Source: [Clostridium] hylemonae DSM 15053
GTDB taxonomy: Bacteria > Bacillota > Clostridia > Lachnospirales > Lachnospiraceae
DNA length: 64,000 nt
Assembly (NCBI RefSeq): GCF_008281175.1
Contig: NZ_CP036524.1
Coordinates: 3,162,001 to 3,226,000, forward strand
Direction of reading: 5' to 3'
The notes under the pieces were generated by a model. It worked only from the letters and a program-made list of their open reading frames with translations. It was not told the DNA's origin and searched no databases. Numbering within the stretch: position 1 is the first letter of the stretch; each line of letters opens with the position of its first letter. The translations under genes were made by a program, and so were the position numbers. Below are positions 1-8,328 of this stretch, piece after piece.

Positions 1-178
1 CCCAGGGCGTCATCCCCACCCTTGCAAGCAGCGCACCCTTGCGCCGAGCTTTCCAAGACCGCACGCCACATTATTCGGCCCCTCCGGCAAGTGCTCTGTA
101 AGGACCCGGAACTCTGTTTTCTTCCGGCACAAAATCCACAAGTGCTTCTCCCATTGTCAAAACATCATATTTTCTCAT
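1..178 (-). pseudogene. PfkB-family sugar kinase, N-terminal fragment, frameshifted
   Basis: Reading from 178 leftwards gives MRKYDVLTMGEALVDFVPE, the typical start of a fructokinase-like PfkB kinase (the GEALVDF strand). After Ala-Gly-Gly-Ala-Glu the frame hits a stop near 70. Adding bases at the short G/C run there restores NNVACGLGKLGARV, the expected NNVA segment that holds the sugar. The gene then runs off the left edge. The start overlaps the stop of the upstream permease, so it looks translationally coupled as the last visible gene of the LacI operon. The substrate cannot be told. The frameshift belongs to a dense cluster in the first 2.9 kb and may be sequence error. Confidence 0.7.
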
Positions 179-965
179 CATACCTTACCTGCATTCCATC
201 TTAAAAGCCATTTTAAAATAACCGCAACTGCCTTCTCCACCACAACTGCCAGAATCAGAATCCAAACGATTCCCACTACAACGAGATCCGTGGACAAAAT
301 CGCAATAAATGCATTTAAGATTCTGCCGACTCCGCTCTTTGCCCCGAGCAATTCGCCTACGATCACAAGTCCCCAGGACCAGCTGCACGCAACTTTGATG
401 GGGCCTGCCATCGACGGCAGGAGACTTGGCAGCAATACGCGGTACGCAACCGTCGTCCTGCCGGCCCCAAGCGTTCTTGCAAAATCAGCCTGTACCGGGT
501 CCAGCTCTTACGCTTCCGCGCCGCCACAAATATCATTGTAAATACATAGAAAATAACGATCCCAATGATCCTCCTGGCTCGTACCGAACCAGAGAAGGAA
601 AAGGAGCAAGGGCCAGCGGCGGTATGGCACGCAAAATATCGACGAGCGGATCAAATATTTCCTGAAAACTTCTAAATCTGACCGTCAGAAACAGACAGAT
701 AAAGGCGACTGCTGTTCCTGCCAGCGTCCCGAGCAGATATCGTCCCAGGGTAGCCATCACATGTGTAGAAAAGCCACTGCTCCCGGCTCCTGAAACTGGA
801 TCTCCGGACTCTCTGTAATTGTCCCGGCAAACCGGCTCACGATCTTCCACGGGGACGGGACTCTTGTCTCTCCCAGCGAAAACTTGCCCAGATCCATACG
901 GCAAACAATATCATAATGCCGGGCCGCCAAAAAAATGTTTTTTTTCTTTGTCATCTTTTATCCAT
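178..965 (-). pseudogene. ABC transporter permease (NitT/TauT type), multiply frameshifted
   Basis: Pieces of one BPD_transp_1 permease appear in successive frames: a membrane segment near 920-860, LGRYLLGTLAGTAVAFICLF near 760-700, LVDILRAIPPLALAPF near 650-600, IIGIVIFYVFTMIFVAARK near 570-520, and FARTLGAGRTTVAYRVLLPS near 480-420. The last piece is the EAA-type loop that docks on the ATPase. Intact C-terminal membrane segments run to the stop at 178-180. At least four single-base frame changes are needed to join them. The start at 965 has an AGGGGA ribosome site and lies just after the binding-protein gene. The protein would be the second membrane subunit of the importer encoded here. It is either a dead gene or a poorly sequenced one. 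Confidence 0.75.
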
Positions 966-974
966 GTCTGTCCC

Positions 975-2258
975 CTATTTCATTTCTTTTACGGCCTGTT
1001 CCGAGAGATTCCTGGCATCCAGATAATTGAAAATAGAATACTGATACTCCGCTTTCTCTTTCAGCTCCAGCGCCGTGCCGTCTGCATTTTCCAGTTTTCA
1101 AAGTTAGAATCTGCTTCTGCTTTCAGTTCCTTTAACTCCGCATAAATCTTATCCGCGCTTACGATGTCTGACGGGCCGTACTCTCCGCTTTTAAACATTC
1201 CCTCATCCTCGTACATCTTGATCGTTGAACCAATCTCATACTCCCAGTACAGGGCATCTTCCTTATCTTCAAACCAAGGCTTCTGCATATCCCATGTATA
1301 TAACGGAATGGAAGTTTTATATAATGCCTGTACTTCTTCCTCCGTGAACTCGGTGCCGGCCAACTGGTTCACATAATTCACGTGGATCTTGGCTGCCTCT
1401 TTAGGATCATCATTGACATATTGGTTGATCCTGAAGCATACAGACGCAAGCCTCAGCACCGTATCGTGATTTTCTTCCGCCCATTTTCTGTCGTTGTCCA
1501 TCCATTGTGCAGAATGCTTCTCACTTCCTTTGAGTCCTCTGAAGGCTCTGCAGTCTCCACGATATCCTTGGCAGAAAGGATCGGTACAAATCCCTTGGAA
1601 GACAAAGTTGCGGCTGCCGCACGCCGCCGACCTTAAAGTCTGCTCTTCCCGCAAGCATAAGCGCTACCCCGTTGGAGTCATCGATCACTTCATTTTCTAC
1701 GTCATCCAGCGTCATGCCTGCTTTCTGAAAGCAAAGGTCAATGAACGGTTTGATGGCTGATTCGGACGGATAGGTAAATACTTTTCCTTTCATCTGTCCA
1801 AGGGCAGCCTTGATAGCTTCCTCCCCGCTCATGCCTTCTTTGACAAAATCACTGTATGTCTTTGTTCCCTCGGGTGCCATAACACTGTAGCCGAGGAACA
1901 GGTTGCTGAAAGCAAATGTCGTAAAGTCGCCCTGCCCCATAGACGGAATAAAGAGGGACGGTGCCCCTGAGGCAAAATCATAGTTGCCTGCGATCAGAAC
2001 AGAAGGTACTTTATCTGCATCAATGGCATCTACTTTCTCCAGTGTAATACCAACGTCCTCAAAAACTTTTTTCAATGCCCACATACGGAACGGTATGGTC
2101 CGGATATGGTTCTGTCGCGAATTTCAGACTCACCTGAGGGATTCCGGCCTCGGTTTTCCTTCTGCGCTTTTGCCTTTGTTGCTGCCGCCTGAACAGCCGG
2201 CCAGCGTCAATGCCGCCGTCATTATGAGACATACGGTTACTCTTATCATCTTTTTCAT
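975..2258 (-). pseudogene. ABC transporter substrate-binding lipoprotein (NMT1/SsuA-like), frameshifted
   Basis: The start at 2258 follows AAGGAGG and encodes a lipoprotein signal with lipobox LTLAGC. The body appears in changing frames: EAGIPQVSLKFATEPYPDHT, then a long stretch including DADKVPSVLIAGNYDFASG, then GFVPILSAKDIVETAEPSED, then the segment with KWAEENHDTVLRLA. The end, ELKEKAEYQYSIFNYLDARN, is out of frame with the preceding piece and stops at 975. Five or more frame changes are needed; the ones near 2075 and 1088 sit in A runs (GAAAAAAG and GGAAAATG). The fold is a periplasmic-binding type II protein for sulfonates, nitrate or thiamine precursors. The ligand is unknown; the amidohydrolases downstream of the LacI gene suggest a carboxylate or aromatic compound. 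Confidence 0.75.
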
Positions 2259-2282
2259 ATTTTTCCTCCTTCTTCTCATGCA

Positions 2283-3071
2283 TCATGGCATCCATCGTGT
2301 TATCCTGTTTCCTGTCACTTTTACAATCCAGCCGAAGATTGCTGTAAGGACAATGAAAACGATCAATATTATGAGCATCCTGCCCGTTTCCATATACTGC
2401 TGTGATACGATCAGCAGCCTTCCGAGACCGTCCTGAGCCGCCAGAAATTCTCCTCCCAGCGCAATGGCCCATGCTACCCCCAGCGCTACCTTTGTAGCAT
2501 TTATAATGTTGGGCACGATCATCGGTATTATGACATTCGTATATACATCCATATTTTTAGCCCCAAGCGTTCTCGCAAAATTGATCCGGATCCGGTCTGT
2601 ATTATCAATGGCTTCTATAATGTTTGTCGTATATGATCCAGAGTCCAAATGCGATATATACTATGATCCCGATCTCTTCCCCGCCGAACCAGACGAGGAA
2701 CAGCTATCAGCGCCAGAAGCGGATATTTCTCAATATCTTCACGACCGGATAGAACATTCCTCTCAGTACGGGCTGCAGTCCGATGATGATCCCCGTGACG
2801 ACACCGGCTGCTCCGCCGATGAAAAGCCCTGTCACTACGCGTTTTACCGTGATCAGGCTGTTGCTCAAGGACGTACAGCGCATCCGCATAGTTCGGCAGC
2901 GCGCTCCCTGAATGCCGCAAACCCGGGCAGTGATTCAGTGAGGACCTTTCCCCATGTCGGCACGAGTACCGCGCTGTATTCCCCGCCGCTTCGGGCGATC
3001 AGGGCAGCTATCTGCCAGAAAACTATCAGTCCGGCTGCCGCCAGAATCTTTTTTATATGTTTTGTACCCAT
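2283..3071 (-). pseudogene. ABC transporter permease (SsuC/TauC-like), frameshifted
   Basis: The N-terminus (MGTKHIKKILAAAGLIVFWQ, first membrane helix) is intact from 3071. The frame shifts near 2880, continues as NSLITVKRVVTGLFIGGAAG, and then two closely spaced and mutually compensating shifts near 2700 interrupt the expected PLLALIPLFLVWFGG segment. From about 2690 to 2283 the reading is clean, with the ATPase-docking loop INFARTLGAKNMDVYTNVII and the terminal helices. The gene starts at the stop of the ATPase gene, so the operon is coupled. It probably forms a heterodimer with the permease at 178-965. This is the rightmost member of the damaged stretch; genes to the right are intact. Confidence 0.75.
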
Positions 3072-3880
3072 TACCGCACCTCACTCTTTACATCGCTCAG
3101 CTCCAGCAATTTCCCGAGCAGATAGTCCGAGATTGCGTGAAACTCTGCTGTATTGCGTATTTCAACCGGCCTTGGCCTCGGTATGTCTACTTTGAGTTCC
3201 TCCACGATTTTTCCCTTTTCAATCATAATAATGCGGTCGGCCACAAATGTCGCTTCCTCCACATCATGTGTCACAAAGAATGTGGTGAGCGGATTCTTCA
3301 GCCGTATCTTCTCCACCTCCACCTGAAGCTCCACCTTCGTCGCATAATCGAGCGGCCCGAACGGCTCGTCCATGAGAAGCAGTTTTGGCTGATTTGCCAG
3401 GACCATTGCGATCTGAAGCCGCTTGCGCATGCCGCCCGAAAGCTCCTTTGGATAGAACTTCGTGAACTTTTCCAGATTTACCATTTTAAGGTATTTTGTT
3501 ATCAGCTGCCCGCGCTCTTCTTTTGGCACTCCGCCCAGCTTCAACGCAAAGTCGACATTATCTCCTACCCGCTTCCACCCAAATACAGCGTCCGCCTGGA
3601 ATACTACTCCACGCTCCCTGCCCGGTCCCGTGATCTCTTTTCCGTTCAGCCTGCACGTCCCGCCTGTCGGTTCCAGCAGACCCGCAACGATATTCAGAAG
3701 TGTCGTCTTCCCGCATCCGCTTCTGCCGACGACGGCTACGAGTTCTCCGTGGGCCACATCGAGGGATATATCATCCAGCGCCTTCATCTTATCCCCGCTC
3801 ACCGTATTAAATTCAATGCTGACATGTTCAATATTCAGTTCTCCGCTTTGTGTCTTCTTTTCTACTTCGCCCATATTCAT
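3071..3880 (-). CDS. ABC transporter ATP-binding protein, nitrate/sulfonate/taurine type
   Basis: This 269-residue ATPase has Walker A GRSGCGKTT (about residue 53), signature LSGGMRKRLQIA, Walker B LLLMDEPFGPLD and the switch histidine in FFVTHDVEEA. The DEPFGPLD form and length match the SsuB/TauB/NrtC group, which power import with a TM heterodimer and a lipoprotein receptor; all of these are encoded just downstream. Its start overlaps the stop of the preceding amidohydrolase gene, implying coupled translation. A short N-terminal extension (EVEKKTQSGE) precedes the ATPase fold. The imported compound is unknown. The gene itself is intact, in contrast to its transporter partners. Confidence 0.9.
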   Translation of the reverse strand: MNMGEVEKKTQSGELNIEHVSIEFNTVSGDKMKALDDISLDVAHGELVAVVGRSGCGKTTLLNIVAGLLEPTGGTCRLNGKEITGPGRERGVVFQADAVFGWKRVGDNVDFALKLGGVPKEERGQLITKYLKMVNLEKFTKFYPKELSGGMRKRLQIAMVLANQPKLLLMDEPFGPLDYATKVELQVEVEKIRLKNPLTTFFVTHDVEEATFVADRIIMIEKGKIVEELKVDIPRPRPVEIRNTAEFHAISDYLLGKLLELSDVKSEVR

Positions 3881-4752
3881 CGCGCAACCTCAATCTTCTC
3901 AATTCCTAATAATTTTGCAATATTTCCGCCCAGTATCAGTTCTCTGTCCTCCTCGTTGTCCACAAATACATCCAGGATCTTATCTTTTATTCCAGGTATG
4001 CCGAGAGGGCCGTCCGTTCCTATTGTAAATTTGCCGGCCCCGCACTGCCTGTATGCCTCCGAAACAGAATAAGGCCCCAGATTGCCTGTCAAGTCCAGAA
4101 GCAGATTGTCATATGACGGTGCGATCTCTCCGGTCGTACCGTAACACCAAATGAATCCGGAATGGATCATGAGAAAGACCAGTTTCGGGAAATCCTTGGC
4201 AACCTCCGCCACCTGCAGCGCAGTCGTATTGCCGCTGTCCCCGGCGCCATGCACCACGACCGGGAGAACCCTTCCCGTACGTTCCTGCAGTTCCCTCAGC
4301 TTGTTCAGCATCGGATACACGACCGTCTTATTATTGATCTCATAGTTATGTGCCGCCGGATTCATCCGCAGCCCTTTCAGCCCGAGATCCACGATACAGC
4401 GCTCCAGCTCTCTTGACGACTCATCTGCCACCGGGAGTGTAAACGGTCTCCCCGTCTCGTCCGGCGGGTAGTTCCACGTCTTCGGCGCATCATTCCACGG
4501 GTTGACAGTGGCAAGGCCTATCACTCTCTCCGGAAACATGTCCTGGATCTTCGCGACATAATCGTTGCCTATGTATGGATTCCACTTTGGTGTCTGATGG
4601 GCGAAGCCCTCATCTGCCTGAAAGACTATCTGTATATCGATTCCGTTCTCATCCATCCATGGAATCAAATCTTCTTCCGCAACGCAGGTGCTCTTCATAT
4701 TCACACCGATCTTAAAATTTGTATCAATTACCGGCCAGCGATATTTTCCCAC
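3877..4752 (-). CDS. Amidohydrolase-2 family protein lacking the HxH metal motif
   Basis: This protein of about 291 residues has the TIM-barrel amidohydrolase-2 fold, the family of ACMS and gamma-resorcylate decarboxylases. It is clearly paralogous to the next gene: both share WPVIDT, NPYIGNDY, RVIGL, NPW, INNK, VVH.AGDS and GTDGP. Where the paralogue has DTHYHTG, this one has DTNFKIG, so both histidines that open the metal site are replaced. The later His and Asp positions are kept (VVHGAGD, IHSGF, GTDGP). A GTG at 4752, nine bases after AGGAGG, is the best start; the ATG codons upstream overlap the ribosome site. The 5' end overlaps the paralogue by about 29 bases. It may be a non-catalytic partner or use different chemistry. 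Confidence 0.85.
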   Translation of the reverse strand: MGKYRWPVIDTNFKIGVNMKSTCVAEEDLIPWMDENGIDIQIVFQADEGFAHQTPKWNPYIGNDYVAKIQDMFPERVIGLATVNPWNDAPKTWNYPPDETGRPFTLPVADESSRELERCIVDLGLKGLRMNPAAHNYEINNKTVVYPMLNKLRELQERTGRVLPVVVHGAGDSGNTTALQVAEVAKDFPKLVFLMIHSGFIWCYGTTGEIAPSYDNLLLDLTGNLGPYSVSEAYRQCGAGKFTIGTDGPLGIPGIKDKILDVFVDNEEDRELILGGNIAKLLGIEKIEVAR

Positions 4753-5647
4753 GGTTCTCATCCTCCTGTTCCTCATATTTTATCTTTGGTATTCCCAGGT
4801 ATTCTGCCATGTTTCCGCCCATGACCAGTTCCACTGCCTCCTCGTCGTCCTCTCCGGTCAGGTCTCTGACAATGAGCCGCTTTGTCGTCGCAAGGTCGAA
4901 TGGACCGTCTGTGCCGATCACGAATTTTCCGGCTCCTTCTTTTTCATATGTCGGTTTTAAAGTTGTCGGGGTGACATTCAGCGTCAGGTCCAGCTTCAGA
5001 TTATCGATGCCTTCCGCCACATCTCCCGCGGTTCCAAATGCTCTCATATATCCCGCATGAGCCATGAGGAACAAAATGTCCGGAAAGTCTGCGGCGACCT
5101 GTGCCAGCTGAGTCGGAGTATTATTCACAGAATCTCCGGCACAGTGCACTACAACAAACAATTTCCGTCCGCATTTTTCCTGAAGCCTGGTCAGCTTTTC
5201 CATGATCGGATATATAATACTCTTATTATTGATCTCAAAATCATGTTCCAGCGGATGTAATTTTATGCCCCACAGGCCTAATTCCAGAATAGAACGCTCA
5301 AGCTCCTCCAAGGCCTCGTCTCTGATCGGCAGATCCATCTCCTTTCCGTACTTTGACTTCGGCCAGTTATAAGTCTTTGGGGCCTGAAGCCATGGATTGA
5401 TCGTACACAGACCTATCACTCTGTCAGGGAATTTGTGCTGGATCCTGCTGATATAATCATTTCCTATGTACGGGTTCCAATCCGGTGTCTTATGGACAAA
5501 CCCTTCATTCACCTGAAAAATCACCTGGATATCCACGCCGTTTTTGTCCATCCATGGAATCAGTTCTTTCTCCGCGTCAAATGTGTTGATGAGACACACT
5601 CCTGTGTGATAGTGCGTGTCAATTACCGGCCATCGTTCTTTCACCAT
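4724..5647 (-). CDS. Amidohydrolase-2 family metal-dependent hydrolase/decarboxylase
   Basis: The protein has 307 residues. DTHYHTG near residue 12 supplies the N-terminal HxH metal pair; VVHCAGD, MAHAGYM and GTDGPFD supply the later His and Asp ligands. This is the amidohydrolase-2 TIM barrel, whose members hydrolyse lactones or decarboxylate aromatic and carboxylic acids. The start at 5647 follows AAGGAG and overlaps the LacI stop. It sits between the regulator and a metal-less paralogue, followed by an ABC importer, so the substrate is probably what that importer brings in. The charged C-terminal tail (YEEQEDENRGKISLAGN) lies beyond the barrel. The exact reaction is not known. Confidence 0.85.
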   Translation of the reverse strand: MVKERWPVIDTHYHTGVCLINTFDAEKELIPWMDKNGVDIQVIFQVNEGFVHKTPDWNPYIGNDYISRIQHKFPDRVIGLCTINPWLQAPKTYNWPKSKYGKEMDLPIRDEALEELERSILELGLWGIKLHPLEHDFEINNKSIIYPIMEKLTRLQEKCGRKLFVVVHCAGDSVNNTPTQLAQVAADFPDILFLMAHAGYMRAFGTAGDVAEGIDNLKLDLTLNVTPTTLKPTYEKEGAGKFVIGTDGPFDLATTKRLIVRDLTGEDDEEAVELVMGGNMAEYLGIPKIKYEEQEDENRGKISLAGN

Positions 5648-6708
5648 TTCTTCACTCCTTCTTTTTTTAATTTATCTTTCAGCAGTATGCCGCACGATTC
5701 CCGTATCTCTAACCGGGGATAATATTCCACCTTCTGCAGCGCTGCTGTTGGATTCTTAATTCTCTCTATGAGCAGCTGTACCGCTTTTGTTCCAATATCC
5801 CGGCACGGCTGCACGATTGTTGTAATACGCGGTTGAAACAGGTCGGCCCACTCAAAATCATCAAATGCCGCAAGCGCCATATCTTCCGGAACCTTAACAT
5901 TAAGCTCCTGCAATGTGCGCATAATTCCAATGACCATGAGGTTGTTGGACGCGATGATCGCCGTCGGAAAATTCTCCGTATTTAATATGGCTTTAAAACG
6001 TTCTTTTGACCTGACTTTAGCCGGAACAATCCTGGATTCCCCAACGATCAGGAGCGTCTTGTCAAACGGGAGCCCTGCCTCTTTTAATGCACTCTCATAC
6101 CCTTCGATCCGCTCCTCCGTAGTGTTGATTCCTCTGAGCCCGGAGACAAACGCGATCCTGCGGTGCCCCAGCCCGATCAGGTGGCGGGTCAGTATCTTTG
6201 CCGCATTCCGGTTTTCTGTCCCTACCCAGTCCCACTTGTCGTCCAGCGTTCTGTCGATACAAACTGCAGGCAGATTCACACTGTTCAGGTACGGCGCCGC
6301 ATAATTTCCGGAATGGATCGTCGGCGAAAAGATCAGACCATCTATACATCTTTCCTGAAATGACTTTACCAGCTCTAGTTCCTGTTTCGGATTATCGTCC
6401 GAATCACCTAGGATTACCATATATCCGTTTCGCAGCGCTTCTTCATTTACTGCCTGTATCACATCCACGAAAAACTGGTTTGTAATATCGGAGACAATCA
6501 AACCTATTGTCTTAGTTTCACTTTTTTTCAGCGCCTTTGCTACATAATTGGGAGTGTAACCCGTTTCATTGATAATACCTGCCACCTTCAGTCTCGTACG
6601 GTCACTGACATTCTTTGTACCGTTAATTACATGTGACACCGTGGAAGTAGATACATTGGCCATTTTTGCTATTTGGCTGATCGTGATTTTGCTTTCCTTT
6701 TTACTCAT
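5641..6708 (-). CDS. LacI-family transcriptional regulator
   Basis: This 355-residue regulator has an N-terminal LacI helix-turn-helix (ITISQIAKMANVSTSTVSHV), a hinge helix (NYVAKALKKS) and a sugar-binding-protein-like sensor domain with the usual GLIVSDITNQFF and SNNLMVIG segments. It is the first gene of the minus-strand operon carrying two amidohydrolases, the ABC importer and the PfkB kinase, and so probably controls its own operon. Two candidate operators sharing AGCGAAACG lie upstream (6731-6748 and 6841-6855). The ribosome site is GGAAAG just before ATG. The effector is unknown; the kinase downstream suggests a sugar-like ligand. Confidence 0.92.
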   Translation of the reverse strand: MSKKESKITISQIAKMANVSTSTVSHVINGTKNVSDRTRLKVAGIINETGYTPNYVAKALKKSETKTIGLIVSDITNQFFVDVIQAVNEEALRNGYMVILGDSDDNPKQELELVKSFQERCIDGLIFSPTIHSGNYAAPYLNSVNLPAVCIDRTLDDKWDWVGTENRNAAKILTRHLIGLGHRRIAFVSGLRGINTTEERIEGYESALKEAGLPFDKTLLIVGESRIVPAKVRSKERFKAILNTENFPTAIIASNNLMVIGIMRTLQELNVKVPEDMALAAFDDFEWADLFQPRITTIVQPCRDIGTKAVQLLIERIKNPTAALQKVEYYPRLEIRESCGILLKDKLKKEGVKKW

Positions 6709-6730
6709 TCTTTCCGGTTCCGTTTCTTTG

Positions 6731-6748
6731 GTAAATCGTTTCGCTACA
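6731..6748 (-). promoter_or_regulatory. Candidate LacI operator, start-proximal
   Basis: On the minus strand this reads TGTAGCGAAACGATTTAC, 23 bases upstream of the LacI start. It shares AGCGAAACG with a second site at 6841-6855, and has the central CG flanked by A/T runs typical of LacI-family operators. A TATAAT-like -10 (minus strand, 6772-6777) lies between the two copies. Confidence 0.45.
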
Positions 6749-6840
6749 ATCTCAAAAAAAAATTAAAAAATATTATACTTAGTTTTATGTTAATATACAT
6801 ATTTATAGTGTTTGTAGTATGTTTTTAATAATGCAAAATT

Positions 6841-6855
6841 TAGCGAAACGTTTTT
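6841..6855 (-). promoter_or_regulatory. Candidate LacI operator, distal
   Basis: TAGCGAAACGTTTTT has an AAACGTTT core with partial dyad symmetry around the central CG, as in LacI-family sites. It shares AGCGAAACG with the inverted copy about 100 bp nearer the gene, a spacing compatible with looping across the promoter. Confidence 0.45.
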
Positions 6856-7004
6856 CTTTTGTTTTATAATATCATCTGATACGCTTATTGTCAATATTCT
6901 TTTCTGTAAATTAAAAATTGCGCTTTCATCTTACAGTTACCAACATTTAATTCTGTTATTTTTAGATTACAAACAACAATAAAAGTGCCTGTTTAAACTG
7001 AACG
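6856..7004. other. AT-rich intergenic spacer
   Basis: This strongly AT-rich stretch separates the LacI upstream region from the 3' end of the collagen-like gene. I see no convincing gene, RNA or repeat in it beyond the operator and hairpin that flank it. Confidence 0.5.
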
Positions 7005-7039
7005 ACACCCCTTAAGTTTGAATTCCAGCTTAAGGGGTG
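7005..7039. terminator. Hairpin downstream of the collagen-like gene
   Basis: CACCCCTTAAG and CTTAAGGGGTG form an 11-bp perfect stem with a 13-base loop, and the pairing extends imperfectly on both sides. There is no strong T run on either strand, so termination is likely but not certain. It lies about 160 bases past the annotated stop of the collagen-like gene, just after a 43-codon open extension. Confidence 0.45.
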
Positions 7040-7201
7040 CCATTCGGTTCCAATATCTTTTTACTGTCAATTACGGAGTAAACATAAAGTATCCCCGGAC
7101 AGAGTCCGATGTAGGTCTATATGAATATCCGCTAAGATCCTGCAGCACGACATCACCTGATGCAAGCGCCGCTGCTCTGTATATTGCTTTAGAATTAGAG
7201 T

Positions 7202-8077
7202 TTAATTCATAGTTTTAATCAACACAACATCTGCCGTAAATGTTTCCGGTGTATTCGCTGCCGTTGATGAGAATGGTATTATGATCCTTCCTTCACTCAT
7301 GACAGCAGCGCCACAAAGAGTCGCCGCATGTGCAGCATATGCGCTCACTGATAATACACTGTAACCTTCAGGTATGGCAAAATTAATATAAGTGTATGAC
7401 TGCTGTCCGGCCGATACATTAATGCGGTTCCCCACAGTCCTCTTAATAATATGATCATTCAGGGCGCTGTTTACTGTATCCAACAGCACTTTACCCTGCC
7501 GGGCATCAAGGGCGTAACCTTCCTCTGTCGTTTCAAGATTGTTCGCCATATTCACCGGACCGGCCGGTCCCACAGGTCCGCGGTCTCCCTTATCGCCTTT
7601 CTCTCCCTTCTCGCCCTGCGGCCCCTGCTCTCCTGCAGTACCGGCATCTCCTTTGTCGCCTTTCGGCCCCTGCGGGCCCGCTGCTCCCGGATCTCCCTTT
7701 GGACCCGTGGCTCCGGTTGGCCCCTGCGGGCCTGCTGCTCCTGTGTCTCCTTTGGGTCCTGTGGCTCCCTGCGGACCGGTAGCTCCCGTCGGCCCCTGGG
7801 GGCCGGTCAGTCCCTGTGGCCCCGTAGCTCCCTGAGGACCTGTGACTCCGGTCAGTCCCTGAGGCCCCATCGGGCCCGCCTCACCCTTCTCACCCTTCGG
7901 GCCGGTGGCCGGCACTCCGGTGTCGGCCTCCCCTATATACCAATTGCCGCTGGCTCCGATGTGAGGCGTGATACCGTCGTCACCTCTTGCCTTAACTCCC
8001 GTGTCATAGTTGTTGATAAACCAGTTCCCATTTTCACCGATATAAATTTCCGGTATGAAGCTTGTGTTTTCTTCCAT
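7202..8077 (-). CDS. Collagen-like (Gly-X-Y) surface protein, paralogue 1
   Basis: ATG at 8077 follows AAGGAGGAAC and starts a 291-residue protein. The N-terminus has two related modules ([14 protein letters not shown] and SGNWYIGEADTGV), then about 39 uninterrupted Gly-X-Y triplets rich in GPQ, GAT, GPK and GDT, then the motif [13 protein letters not shown] and a beta-rich C-terminal domain. Bacterial collagen-like proteins form triple helices at cell or spore surfaces; the C-terminal domain probably trimerises. There is no signal peptide, sortase motif or membrane anchor, so export is unexplained. A near-identical architecture is encoded at 54419-55357. A 43-codon open frame continues past the stop in another frame (to 7074), so the true C-terminus may be longer. 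Confidence 0.9.
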   Translation of the reverse strand: MEENTSFIPEIYIGENGNWFINNYDTGVKARGDDGITPHIGASGNWYIGEADTGVPATGPKGEKGEAGPMGPQGLTGVTGPQGATGPQGLTGPQGPTGATGPQGATGPKGDTGAAGPQGPTGATGPKGDPGAAGPQGPKGDKGDAGTAGEQGPQGEKGEKGDKGDRGPVGPAGPVNMANNLETTEEGYALDARQGKVLLDTVNSALNDHIIKRTVGNRINVSAGQQSYTYINFAIPEGYSVLSVSAYAAHAATLCGAAVMSEGRIIIPFSSTAANTPETFTADVVLIKTMN

Positions 8078-8126
8078 TTTTTGTTCCTCCTTATTATCTG
8101 TTTGCTGTATTTTAGCAGCAGCATGC

Positions 8127-8142
8127 GGGACAAAGAGGGACA
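8127..8142 (-). promoter_or_regulatory. Tandem TGTCCC element upstream of collagen-like gene 1
   Basis: The minus strand reads TGTCCCTCTTTGTCCC, a direct repeat of TGTCCC, ending 50 bases upstream of the start codon. The paralogue at 54.4 kb has TGTCCCTCCATGTCCC at 51 bases from its start. Conservation of sequence and position in otherwise divergent leaders suggests a regulatory site shared by both genes. Confidence 0.45.
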
Positions 8143-8328
8143 TAGATAAATATTATTTTTAATTTTGCTTAACACTGCGCTTTATGCATCTTGATTTTAC
8201 GCCTGATCCCTAGTATACTTTAGCGGACATTAAAACAGGAGCCTTCCGGCTCCATGCTTAATTTCTATATAAAAAGTCTACTGTAAAACCTGAACAGTCC
8301 GGACAGCGTCCCCTTCACTTATCAGGAT

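Noticed and set aside
847-858. Third GGGGACGGG copy of the palindromic repeat
   Set aside because: It lies within the permease coding sequence, has no inverted partner and is a chance match.
975-2258. Programmed frameshifting in the binding-protein gene
   Set aside because: Five or more shifts in one gene, in both directions and without slippery-site/stem arrangements, fit sequence error or decay and not a recoding mechanism.
7570-7900. Regular short repeats resembling a CRISPR or tandem array
   Set aside because: The periodicity is 9 or 18 bases and in frame with Gly-X-Y triplets; there are no unique spacers.
7451-8149. Long plus-strand open frames across the collagen-like gene, rich in Gly-Pro or Arg-Leu repeats
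   Set aside because: They are antisense shadows of the Gly-X-Y codon repeat, with no ribosome site and no independent signal.
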